Positions 25,611-33,523 are shown, numbered from the stretch's first letter. The stretch: DNA of 34,381 nucleotides from a bacterium (GCA_026710435.1 JAPOQZ010000158.1:1-34381); one strand, 5' to 3'. Notes: generated by a model not told the origin, from the sequence alone. A program made the numbers and translations.

Positions 25611-26809
25611 CCGTCTTCCGGACCGTCGCCTTGGTAACCCTGCGCGAGCTCCGCGAGAGAGGGCTGAGCAAGTCCTATCTCATAAGCTGGGCGGTTCTGG
25701 TAGTCCTGATCGGCGCAGGGTTCACGGTTCCCAGGTTGCTGGACGACGGTGACGCCGAGCGTACGTACCGGATCGGGACGGTCGGACCTGAAGCCGGAGG
25801 CACCGTCACCGAGGCGCGTTCGATCGTCGCCGGCACCCACCCGAGGGTGCATATCGAGACGGAATCCTTCCCCGACCGGGACTCGGCGCTGGGAGCGGTG
25901 GGAGACGAGGAGATCGACGCGGCGCTGATCGACGGTCACGAACTCGTGGTGGGAGAGTCCACCCAGAGCGGCGTCCGGTCCCTCCTCCAGCAGGCGGCGA
26001 TGTCGTACCGTATCGGGGAGTTGATCGCTTCGGGCGAGGCCTCGGAGGAGGTGCTCGGCCTGCTGTCGGGAGATGCCCTGGATGTGACCGAGGCAGTCCC
26101 GGAATCCAGCGAGGAGGCCCGGGATCGACAGTTCCTGGTCGGCCAGGCCGCTCTGGTGCTTCTGTTCATGGCAATCATGATGACCGGGTCGTGGGTGCTC
26201 CTGGGCGTCACCGAGGAAAAGACCAGCCGGGTGGTGGAGGTACTGCTATCCACCGTACGGCCGTGGCACCTGCTGGCCGGCAAGATCCTGGGGGTAGGGC
26301 TCCTCGGCCTGTTGCAGTTCGCCGTGATCGTCGCCGGCGTCGCGCTGGGAGTCCGGTTCCTCTTCGGAGCCGACCTGATCCCCGAACTCGACAGCGCCCT
26401 GCTCGCCACCCTCGTGGTCTGGTTCGTGCTGGGCTACGTGGTCTACGCTGTCGGGTACGCGGCTGTGGGCGCGGTGGCCTCGAGGCCGGAGGACGCCCAG
26501 AACGCCGCCTTCCCGATGACTATGGTGTCGCTGGTCGGCTACCTGGTCGGCCTCTTCTACGTCGGCGGGAATCCGGACTCGGCCATCTCCATCGCGCTGT
26601 CCTTCGTACCGCTGACAGCCCCCTTCGTCGTTCCTGTCAGAGCGGTGTCCGATTCCATAGGCCTCTGGGAGCAGCTGGCGGCGGTCGTCGTGATGCTCGG
26701 CTTCGCACTCTGGCTGGTCCAAGTGGCCGGACGTGTCTACGCGGGCGGCGTGTTCAAGTATCGCAGCCGTGTCAAACTGCGGGAGGCGTTCCGCTCGGCC
26801 GAGTTCTGA
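25607..26809 (+). CDS. ABC-2 type permease (NatB-like)
   Basis: The 400-residue membrane subunit pairs with the preceding ATPase. One N-terminal helix (about 22-42) is followed by an extracytoplasmic domain of about 130 residues (DDGDAERTYRIGTVG, then a Glu/Ser-rich stretch). Five or six helices follow from about 185, including the ABC-2 signature LLGVTEEKTSRVVEVLLSTV and PWHLLAGKILGVGLLGLLQ. This layout is that of NatB and related exporters. The start is GTG at 25607 overlapping the ATPase stop. It converges with leuS, with 51 bases between stops that contain two short stems (GTTGC/GCAAC and CCGGC/GCCGG). Confidence 0.92.
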   Translation: MTVFRTVALVTLRELRERGLSKSYLISWAVLVVLIGAGFTVPRLLDDGDAERTYRIGTVGPEAGGTVTEARSIVAGTHPRVHIETESFPDRDSALGAVGDEEIDAALIDGHELVVGESTQSGVRSLLQQAAMSYRIGELIASGEASEEVLGLLSGDALDVTEAVPESSEEARDRQFLVGQAALVLLFMAIMMTGSWVLLGVTEEKTSRVVEVLLSTVRPWHLLAGKILGVGLLGLLQFAVIVAGVALGVRFLFGADLIPELDSALLATLVVWFVLGYVVYAVGYAAVGAVASRPEDAQNAAFPMTMVSLVGYLVGLFYVGGNPDSAISIALSFVPLTAPFVVPVRAVSDSIGLWEQLAAVVVMLGFALWLVQVAGRVYAGGVFKYRSRVKLREAFRSAEF

Positions 26810-26860
26810 AGTCGCCTGTTGCCCTCAGCAACCCTCCCGGCTCCTGCGGGCCGGCGGCTG

Positions 26861-29596
26861 TCAGACGACGAGGTTGAGCAGGCCCGGTCGCCGGTCGATC
26901 ACCCGGCGTATCGGCCCTCCGGCCACATGCCGGTCCACGTTGGGGGCCGCTAGGGCCACATCCAAGGCTTCGGACTCGGAGATGTCAACGGGCACCTGGA
27001 GACGGGCACGCACCTTTCCGTTGACCTGCACGACCATCGTCACGATCTCCTCGGCTGCGGCCTGCTCGTCGGCCACGGGCCAGGGCTGCAGGTGGACGCT
27101 CTCGGCGTTGCCCAGGAGCCGCCATACCTCTTCGGTGACGTACGGAGCGATCGGGGCCAGCAGCAGCGTCAGGATCGACAGTGCTTCCTCCCAGGCCTCC
27201 GGCTCGACGTTGCGGTCTGCGAGGGCGGCGTTCATGGCGTTGCGGAGCTTCATCAGTTCGGCAACCGCGGTGTTCCACCGGAACCCATCGAGGTCTCTGC
27301 CAACCTTGATGATCGCCTGGTGGGCGGCGCGCCGCAAGGAAGCCGTCGCCGCCGCCTCGGCGCCATCCCTACGGTATTCCGCCCGGCCGAGCCGCCAGAC
27401 ATCGACGATGAACCTCTGGGCGCCCCGGATGCCCCGGCTGTCCCAAGGACCGCCCTTCTCCCACTCGAAGGCGAACATCAGGTAGGTCCGGACCGTGTCG
27501 GCCCCGAACTCCTCGACCAGGGCGTCGGGGTTGACGACATTTCCCCGGGACTTCGACATGCGCTGCACATCCAGGCGATGGCGGAGCTGGGAGACGGTGT
27601 TGTTGCCGGAGATGGTCGGGATCCGCACCTCGGCGTCCGGGAGGACCTCCACCGTCACGGTCTTGTCCGAACCACGCGGCCGGACCACCATGACGCGCTC
27701 GGTGCGGCTCATGATCTCGCCCGAAAGTCCATCGTTGTTCCCGGCTAGGTCCGCCGGGTCACTCACCACCGTCACCGACCCGGCGATGAACCGGTCGCCC
27801 TCCATCCGGCCCTCCACGACCACCGTGTCACCGGCCCGTTCCTCTCCGAGTACCTGACCCTGGTTGCGCAGCATCGTCATCGGTTCGTCGAACATCCCTG
27901 CCGGGTCCCGGCCGTGGGCCCGCATCCGCTCTTCGGCGGCGTCGTAGAGGCCCATGTCGCGCATCGCCTTGGTGAAGAACCGCGTGTACAGCAGGTGCAT
28001 CACCGCGTGCTCGGCGCCTCCCGTGTAGACATCGACCGGAAGCCAGTAGGCGGCCTCTTCGGGATCGAACGGACCTTCGTCGTACTCGGGACTCAGGTAG
28101 CGGAGCTGGTACCAGGAGGAGCACATGAACGTGTCCATCGTGTCCGTCTCCCGGGTGGCCGGCCGGCCCTCCGAGTCCGACGTGTTGAGGAAGTCCCCGT
28201 GGTAGGTAAGCGGGCTCCGGCCCGTAGGCATGAACTCGACGTCCTCGGGCAACTCGACAGGAAGGGCGGAGTCGGGAACCAGTTCTATGGTCCCATCCTG
28301 GCGGTACACCACCGGGATGGGGCTTCCCCAGTACCGCTGGCGGCTGATCAGCCAGTCTCGCAGACGGTATTGGATGGCCCTCCGGCCGTGGCCGTGCTCC
28401 TCCAGCCAGTCGATCATCGCCTCCTTCGCCTCGGCCATGTAGAGACCGTCGAGGAAACCGGAGTTGACGGAGGGACCGTCGCCCTCGTAGGCCTTGCCGT
28501 CGAAACCGTCCGGAGGTTGCACGGTGCGGACGATCGGGAGGCCGTAGCGCTCGGCGAATGCCCAGTCGCGCTCGTCCTCGGCCGGCACGGCCATGATCGC
28601 TCCGGTGCCATAGCTCATCAGCACGTAGTCGGCGATCCAGACCTGGATCAGGTGCCCGGTGACCGGATTCAGGGCGTGACCACCGGTGAACACCCCGTTC
28701 TTCTCCCGGGCCACGTCGGTTCTCTGCAACTCGGAGCGGCGGGCGGCACGGTCCCGGTATTGGACGACCTCTTCGGCTTGTTCGGGTGTGGTGAGCACAT
28801 CCACCAGAGGATGCTCCGGGGCCAGGACCATGAAGGTGGCGCCGTGGAGGGTGTCAGGACGGGTGGTGAAGACCTCGATGGGGTCCTCCCCCTCCACCGG
28901 GAACCGCACCCGGGCGCCCACCGATCGGCCGATCCAGTTGGTCTGCATGGCCTTCACCGGCTCGGGCCAGTCGATCCCGTCGAAGTTGAGCAACTCCTCC
29001 GCGTAGTCGGTGATGCGGAAGAACCATTGCTCCATCATCCGCTGCACCACCGGTTGGCCGGTGCGCTCGTCCTTTCCGTCGATGACCTGCTCGTTGGCCA
29101 GCACCGTCTGGAGGGTGGGCGACCAGTTGACCAGCGCCTCTCCCCGGTAGGCGAGCCCGGCCTCGTGGAGCCGTGCGAAGAACCATTCGGTCCATCGGTA
29201 GTACTCGGGGGTGCATGAGACCGCCTCGCGGGACCAGTCGATCATCGTGCCCATCGAGCGCAGCTGGCGCCGCATCCGTTCGATGTTGGCATAGGTCCAC
29301 GTCCAGGGATGGATGTTGGCCTGCACCGCGGCGTTCTCGGCCGGAAGACCGAAGGCGTCGAAACCCATGGGGAAGAGCACGTTGTAGCCCTTCATCCGCA
29401 TGTACCGGGCTCTGGCGTCCGACGGGGTCATGGCGTACCAGTGCCCGATGTGCAGGTCCCCGCTCGGGTAGGGGAGCATGGTGAGGGCGTAATGCTTGGG
29501 CCGGGCCCAGTCGACTCCCGACCGGTAGATGCCGGTATCCTCCCAGGTCCTCTGCCAGCGGGCTTCTATCGTGCGGTGGTCGTATCTCCGTTTCAC
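26861..29596 (-). CDS. leuS: Leucyl-tRNA synthetase
   Basis: The 911-residue class I synthetase charges tRNA-Leu. HIGH is at 49-52 (YPSGDLHIGHWYAM). The CP1 editing domain lies at about 215-420 (TFMVLAPEHPLVD, GTGAIMAVPAEDERD). The catalytic loop RMSKSRGNVV begins at 679, and a C-terminal anticodon domain ends the protein. A stretch of about 90 residues before RMSKS (roughly 587-678) corresponds to the leucine-specific insertion and looks longer than the 45-60 residues I would expect. The start is GTG at 29596 (MKRRYDHR) with AGGA about 11 bases before; sequence upstream of it in frame is not conserved. It is divergent from puuD. Confidence 0.95.
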   Translation of the reverse strand: MKRRYDHRTIEARWQRTWEDTGIYRSGVDWARPKHYALTMLPYPSGDLHIGHWYAMTPSDARARYMRMKGYNVLFPMGFDAFGLPAENAAVQANIHPWTWTYANIERMRRQLRSMGTMIDWSREAVSCTPEYYRWTEWFFARLHEAGLAYRGEALVNWSPTLQTVLANEQVIDGKDERTGQPVVQRMMEQWFFRITDYAEELLNFDGIDWPEPVKAMQTNWIGRSVGARVRFPVEGEDPIEVFTTRPDTLHGATFMVLAPEHPLVDVLTTPEQAEEVVQYRDRAARRSELQRTDVAREKNGVFTGGHALNPVTGHLIQVWIADYVLMSYGTGAIMAVPAEDERDWAFAERYGLPIVRTVQPPDGFDGKAYEGDGPSVNSGFLDGLYMAEAKEAMIDWLEEHGHGRRAIQYRLRDWLISRQRYWGSPIPVVYRQDGTIELVPDSALPVELPEDVEFMPTGRSPLTYHGDFLNTSDSEGRPATRETDTMDTFMCSSWYQLRYLSPEYDEGPFDPEEAAYWLPVDVYTGGAEHAVMHLLYTRFFTKAMRDMGLYDAAEERMRAHGRDPAGMFDEPMTMLRNQGQVLGEERAGDTVVVEGRMEGDRFIAGSVTVVSDPADLAGNNDGLSGEIMSRTERVMVVRPRGSDKTVTVEVLPDAEVRIPTISGNNTVSQLRHRLDVQRMSKSRGNVVNPDALVEEFGADTVRTYLMFAFEWEKGGPWDSRGIRGAQRFIVDVWRLGRAEYRRDGAEAAATASLRRAAHQAIIKVGRDLDGFRWNTAVAELMKLRNAMNAALADRNVEPEAWEEALSILTLLLAPIAPYVTEEVWRLLGNAESVHLQPWPVADEQAAAEEIVTMVVQVNGKVRARLQVPVDISESEALDVALAAPNVDRHVAGGPIRRVIDRRPGLLNLVV

Positions 29597-29689
29597 GAAG
29601 GTGATCCTATCGCGGCTCGGGGGCTCGTCATCCGGGCGCGTCACCTGCCGGACGATCCGAACCCGTCCCGCGGAGGGTACTGTTCGATT

Positions 29690-29860
29690 CTCAGTGGTCT
29701 GCCTGTGAATCAGCGGTGTGGTACGCGCCGCCGGCGTCGTCCCTCGCAGGGCCCGCTCGTCACGGCGTAAACGCAGCGGTACCTCGAGGCGGCGGAACGC
29801 AGCGAGGGGTAACGACGGCAGGCAGAGCACGCCAAGTCGTCGCGCAGACAGACCACTAAG
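29690..29860. repeat. 171-bp segment bounded by 16-base inverted repeats (leuS-puuD spacer)
   Basis: CTCAGTGGTCTGCCTG at 29690-29705 and its near-perfect inverse CAGACAGACCACTAAG at 29845-29860 agree at 14 of 16 positions. They enclose 139 bases with no gene. The arrangement looks like a miniature inverted-repeat element or a pair of operator sites serving the divergent leuS and puuD genes. No flanking target duplication is evident. The remaining spacer, 29597-29689 and 29861-29883, holds the leuS leader and the puuD ribosome-binding site. Confidence 0.45.
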
Positions 29861-29883
29861 TTGACAGGCGCTGGAGGAGCCAG

Positions 29884-30621
29884 ATGCTACCGATCGTGGC
29901 GGTCACGACCTCGATGAGAGTGCTCGACACGTACCTGGGCCGCGGGACCGGTATCCATGCCTTGCTCGACTTCTACGCCGCGGCGCTGGAGCTGGCGGGG
30001 GCCAGCCAGCTACTCGTCGGGCATCTGCACGCCGACGATGCGCCGCGCGTGCTGGACGCGGTGGACGGACTCGTTGTGACGGGAGGACGGGACCTCGACC
30101 CGGCCCTCTACGGCCAGGAGAACACGGCCAGCGTGGGGATCCACGAAGGGGACGACACGCGGGACATCGCTCTCATCCTCGAGGCCTACCGCAGAAGGAT
30201 GCCGGTACTGGCGATCTGCCGGGGGCTGCAGGCCGTGAACGTCGCTCTCGGAGGGGAACTGCACCAGCACATGCTCTCCGACTCGGACCCCGAGCATCCC
30301 ACCCCGGCCGACCAACCGGAGGAACGCAACTCCCGCCGCCACCCGATCGAGTTCGACGAGGACTGCCATCTGGCCGGCATCTACGGCAGGACCGAGAGAG
30401 AGGTCAACTCCCTCCACCACCAGGCGATCTCACGGCCGGCACCCGGGTTGCGTGTGGTGGCCCGGACTCCGGGCGGCGCGATAGAAGCGGTCGAGAGCGA
30501 CGACCCGACCTGGCCCCTGCTGGCAGTGCAATGGCACCCGGAGATGCTCGGCGCCCACGAGGAGTCCGTCCTGTTCGAGGCGTTTGTCGAGAATGCTGTC
30601 GCCTACCGGAACCGTGGTTGA
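29884..30621 (+). CDS. Class I glutamine amidotransferase-like hydrolase (peptidase C26, PuuD type)
   Basis: The 245-residue protein is of the gamma-glutamyl-gamma-aminobutyrate hydrolase family. The nucleophile C112 sits in ICRGLQAVNVALGG, and the catalytic His and Glu are H218 and E220 in AVQWHPEM. DGLVVTGGRDLDPALYG is the oxyanion-side strand, and EVNSLHHQAI is the conserved fourth block. In E. coli PuuD completes putrescine breakdown via glutamylated intermediates, but no other puu gene is nearby, so the substrate is open. ATG 29884 follows GGAGGAGC. A diverged copy of its last 19 codons lies at 32341-32397, beyond the DUF222-HNH gene. Confidence 0.92.
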   Translation: MLPIVAVTTSMRVLDTYLGRGTGIHALLDFYAAALELAGASQLLVGHLHADDAPRVLDAVDGLVVTGGRDLDPALYGQENTASVGIHEGDDTRDIALILEAYRRRMPVLAICRGLQAVNVALGGELHQHMLSDSDPEHPTPADQPEERNSRRHPIEFDEDCHLAGIYGRTEREVNSLHHQAISRPAPGLRVVARTPGGAIEAVESDDPTWPLLAVQWHPEMLGAHEESVLFEAFVENAVAYRNRG

Positions 30622-30676
30622 CTCCGGGTTTCGACCGGCCGGTCCCGCGATCCGTAGTCACGTACCTCCATCTAGG

Positions 30677-30757
30677 ACGTATCCATGGCTCGATGGCGGC
30701 GGGAAGATGGTTCGCCAAGCCTTCGTCAAGAGGCCGCACGAAGAGGTGCTGACCCGG
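30677..30757 (-). pseudogene. Possible relic of a Nudix C-terminus
   Basis: On the minus strand VRPLDEGLANHLPAAIEPW parallels VKPSFLVEALSNNLPRAA from the Nudix protein end at 32436-32825. Nucleotide agreement is best over 21 bases around CGAAC-ATCTTCC (17 of 21). The order and spacing relative to the puuD 3' end (87 versus 76 bases) are the same at both places. The similarity is short and gapped, so this is a suggestion, given weight mainly by the neighbouring clear puuD duplication. Confidence 0.35.
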
Positions 30758-30845
30758 CTCGCGGCGAGCGGAGAAGCGAACCCGGTTCCCTACGGTACTG
30801 TCGTCTGTTTACAAGGGCTTACCAAGATTCCGCGCTATGTAGGGA

Positions 30846-30874
30846 TTGTTCTTGTCACACAGGCATGGTATAAT
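30846..30874 (+). promoter_or_regulatory. Strong sigma-70 promoter for a leaderless DUF222-HNH mRNA
   Basis: TTGTTC at 30846-30851, a 17-base spacer, and a perfect TATAAT at 30869-30874 make the best promoter in the window. The ATG at 30882 begins eight bases beyond the -10, where transcription should start, so the mRNA would have essentially no 5' leader. No ribosome-binding sequence is present, which fits. The local AT-richness is unlike the surroundings. Confidence 0.75.
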
Positions 30875-30881
30875 TATGTTC

Positions 30882-32169
30882 ATGAACAACGAACACACGT
30901 TCGCTCTCTTCCGAGACTCCGAACCGGCACATGGCAGCACCCCCGAGCCGCCCACCGAAGGGCAGGCCGGTGCGGACCCCCGCATCGACAACGCCCTCAC
31001 AGAGCTGCAGCAAGCCCGAATCCGGCCCATGTCACAGACCGAGGCTGACGAGACGCTAGGAAAACTGAGCCGCATCCAGTCCGTCGCCGCCTCGCTGATG
31101 TGCGACGTAACGGAGACACTCGCAGCCACCAACAACGAAATTGATCCCGCCGAGGTGCTACGCCAAGCCGGCAAGCTCCCCGGCCGCCAGTCGAAGCGGA
31201 TGGCCAAGACGGCCAAGCAACTCTCTGACATGCCCAACGTCAAAGAACGGTTCGCCACCGGCGACATCACCCCCAACCATGTCAACGCACTGGCGAACGC
31301 AGCGGACAAAGTGGGACCCGACGTGGTGGACGCCGACCAGAAGCTGCTCGAAGCCGCCGATCAGATGCCTCCGGACACCTTCGGCCGCCACGCCAGGAAA
31401 TGGTCCGAGAAGAAACTCATCGAAAAAGGTGTCGACCCGGTCGAGCGTCAACGACGAGCCCGGGAAGCCAAACTCTGGGTGGAGAAGGACACCGGCCTCG
31501 GAGTGCTGATGGCCAAACTTCCCAGACACCAGTACGAACAGGTCCGCCAAGCCGTCGACCGCCACTACCTGCACCATCACCGCCAGGACAGCGCCGACGG
31601 CCTCTCCCCCGACGAGACCAGAACACCGAAACAGCGTCTAGCCGATGTTGTATACGAACTGCTGACTGGGCGCAGCGCCCTGTCGGGCGACATCATCGCA
31701 GACCAAGTCGGGATAAAGGCCAAGGCCGCAACCCAGCTCATCGTGACCGCCCCCCTCGGTGTGGTGGACGGCACCGACCCCGACGGGCAAGTAGAGATCG
31801 TCGGGGTCGGCCCCGTACCCCGCCGCTTCCTGCAAACACTGTCCCCCCGACACCGACGTGGCCGGCATGATCTACGACCGGGCCGGCCGCATCCTGTGGC
31901 TGGGCCGCAACCAGCGACTCGGCAACGCCGCCCAACGCCTCACCGTAGCGGTAAGAGACGGAGGCTGCTTCCAATGCGGAGCACCCATGCACAGATGCGA
32001 ACTCCACCACATAGCCGAATGGCACCGCGACCGGGGACCCACCGACATCGACAACCTCGTCGCCGTCTGCCGCCAACACCACAAATGGATAGAAACCAAC
32101 AACCTCATAGTCCGACGAACCCCCAACGGCTACCAAACCCAACCCCGCTCCGGACCCGACCCGCCATGA
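30882..32169 (+). pseudogene. DUF222-HNH endonuclease-like protein, one frameshift
   Basis: Corrected for one base, the gene encodes about 428 residues. A helical DUF222 region (about 35-300) is followed by an HNH nuclease domain (about 355-400) with CFQCGAPMHRCELHHIAEWH and VAVCRQHHKW, holding the catalytic His pair and zinc cysteines. The frame breaks in a run of six C at 31843-31848. Reading five C restores LQTLSPDTDVAGMIYDRAG in frame. It may be a true mutation, phase variation or a base-call error. Codon use is A- and C-rich with few G on the coding strand, unlike its neighbours, suggesting recent acquisition. ATG 30882 lies at the predicted transcription start. Such genes are abundant and often multicopy in actinobacteria; their role is unknown. 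Confidence 0.85.
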
Positions 32170-32340
32170 AGCCTACGGTTCACCCGCGTCGGTAGCCACC
32201 CCGGCGCTTCCCCAATCTTCCGGTGGCGGCAAACGACCCGACTGTGGCAACCGCTACGAAAGGCAAACCGGGTCAACCAGTTCCCGTCAACCCAATGGAG
32301 CAGCACGTCACACCTCTGCAGGAGGGAAGGACCCTCATAG

Positions 32341-32397
32341 GAGGAGTCCGTCCTGTTCGAAGCGTTTGTCGGGGGTGTACGCGCCTACCGGAACCGT
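32341..32397 (+). pseudogene. Duplicated 3' end of the puuD-type hydrolase gene
   Basis: The 57 bases align without gaps to 30559-30615 with about 48 identities; the first 20 bases are identical. They read EESVLFEAFVGGVRAYRNR, versus EESVLFEAFVENAVAYRNR in the intact gene. Upstream similarity stops abruptly, so only the last 19 codons survive. It stands directly before the Nudix 3' end. It may be the remnant of a tandem paralogue, or a duplication made when the DUF222-HNH segment arrived. Confidence 0.8.
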
Positions 32398-32435
32398 CCG
32401 AATTCCCGGTCTTGCGGGCGGGTCCGTCATCGCGA

Positions 32436-32825
32436 TCAGTGCCCGTCGGCAAGCATGTAACGTGCGGCGCGAGGAAGATTGTTCGAGAGGGCCTCGACCA
32501 GAAAGGACGGCTTGACGGTGGGTAGCCGGTCCACCGGAAACCAGGCGTACTCGAGTTTCCGTTCGATCGGTACAGGGTCCCCGGCCAGCGATTGGACTCT
32601 ACGGAAAGCGAAGTAGAAACCGAGTTCGTGAAACCTGGTCTCTGTCGACGTCTCTTCGATGCGGCATCGGCCCCCGGGAAAGGACCAGTAATCCTCGTGA
32701 CGAAGTCGGTGAACCAGCACCCGCCCGTCGATGACAGCCACTCCGCAAGACCTCAGGTTGAAACGGACGCCACCGATGTCGAACGAGAAGTCGAACGAGA
32801 TGTCGGAGGACTCGACTGGAAGCAC
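32436..32825 (-). pseudogene. Nudix-family protein lacking the Nudix box
   Basis: The 129-residue product begins as a Nudix domain (about residues 18-60: GGVRFNLRSCGVAVIDGRVL, then YWSFPGGRCRIEETS). It jumps directly to RFHELGFYFAF, a segment that normally lies some 40-45 residues later. The missing part contains the REUXEEXGU helix that binds metal and catalyses hydrolysis. The rest (LEYAWFPVDRLPTVKPSFL) is normal. At the junction, GTCTCT occurs twice (32638-32643 and 32650-32655), which suits deletion between short repeats. The frame stays open, so a protein could be made but should not be an active diphosphohydrolase. Confidence 0.75.
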
Positions 32826-32847
32826 GCGCAGACCTCGGAACCGAGGG

Positions 32848-32920
32848 TGGAGCTGACGGGATTTGAACCCGTGACCTCTTGCATGCCATGCAAGCGCTCT
32901 GCCAGCTGAGCTACAGCCCC
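32848..32920 (-). tRNA. tRNA-Ala (anticodon GGC)
   Basis: The minus strand gives a full 73-base cloverleaf. Acceptor stem GGGGCTG/CAGCTCC includes the G3-U70 wobble pair that marks alanine tRNAs. The D-arm is GCTC/GAGC. The anticodon stem CTTGC/GCAAG encloses loop ATGGCAT (anticodon GGC). The T-arm ACGGG/CCCGT encloses TTCAAAT. The discriminator is A and CCA is not encoded. It sits between the broken Nudix gene and rsfS; tRNA genes are frequent boundaries of acquired segments. Confidence 0.95.
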
Positions 32921-33000
32921 GGCAGGGTCAACAGCATACCAACATGCAGCGCCTCGGAAGTCGAGGATCCTGGGCGGCAGCCGAGGTCCGGGGCGGCGGA

Positions 33001-33363
33001 TCAATCGGCAGCCTGGCGACTCCCGTCGGTTGGAGGGGGTGTCCAGGAAACGCGGGGAGCGTCGCCCCATAGGCGTTCGAGGGCGTAGAACTCGCGAGCT
33101 TCGGGCTGGAAGATGTGGACCGCCAGGTCCCCGTAATCGAGCAGAACCCACTCGGCGGTATCCATGCCCTCGACCCGGAGTGGCGCTCGGCCGTGTTCCT
33201 CGAGCCGGGTATCCACCTCCTCGGCAAGGGTGCGGACCTGCCTCTTGGACGTGCCGGAAGCGATGACGAACAGATCGAGAATCTCAAGCAGGCGACCCAT
33301 GTCGAGAAGGACGATGTCCCGTCCCTGCTTGGCGTCCAGAGCATCCGCGGCAGCCGCTGCCAA
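33001..33363 (-). CDS. rsfS: Ribosomal silencing factor RsfS
   Basis: RsfS binds uL14 on the large subunit and blocks subunit joining when nutrients are low. The 120-residue product has the family core DIVLLDMGRLLEILDLFVIASG, QVRTLAEEVDTRLEE, EWVLLDYGDLAVHIFQPEAR and FYALERLWGDAP. The only in-frame start before the conserved region is TTG at 33363; GGGGGAG lies very close to it, so the true start is not certain. The open frame upstream continues to a stop in the 14-base repeats without other start codons. nadD lies upstream on the same strand, the usual pairing. Confidence 0.9.
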   Translation of the reverse strand: MAAAAADALDAKQGRDIVLLDMGRLLEILDLFVIASGTSKRQVRTLAEEVDTRLEEHGRAPLRVEGMDTAEWVLLDYGDLAVHIFQPEAREFYALERLWGDAPRVSWTPPPTDGSRQAAD

Positions 33364-33445
33364 CTCCCCCGGCGGGAGATCGATGCCTGAAGCTTCTGCT
33401 GCCTGGCTGTACGTGGTTCCTACCTGTTCTTGCTTGACGTTGACG

Positions 33446-33480
33446 CCGTTACATTGCCACCGTTACGTCGACACCGTTAC
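33446..33480. repeat. Three 14-base direct repeats between nadD and rsfS
   Basis: The core CCGTTAC starts at 33446, 33460 and 33474, exactly 14 bases apart. Minus-strand units read GTAACGGTGTCGAC, GTAACGGTGGCAAT and GTAACGGCGTCAAC. They lie 83 to 117 bases before the rsfS start. Regular spacing suggests a protein-binding array or simple tandem duplication. Confidence 0.6.
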
Positions 33481-33523
33481 GGGTCTACGAGAGATCATAG
33501 CCAGCGGCGTCGCACAGTGGTCG

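Noticed and set aside
27914..29218. A 434-codon frame on plus
   Set aside because: Antisense to the catalytic and editing regions of leuS; His/Val/Gly-rich shadow text.
29597..29883. T-box or other aminoacyl-tRNA-responsive leader for leuS
   Set aside because: No T-box bulge sequence or specifier stem is visible; the spacer structure is instead an inverted-repeat-bounded segment further upstream.
32223..32525. A 100-codon plus-strand frame after the DUF222-HNH gene
   Set aside because: It crosses the duplicated puuD 3' end out of frame and the antisense of the Nudix gene; no start signals or domain.
33446..33480. CRISPR-like array
   Set aside because: The unit is only 14 bases with no spacer/repeat organisation and no cas genes; it is an iteron-type or simple tandem repeat.
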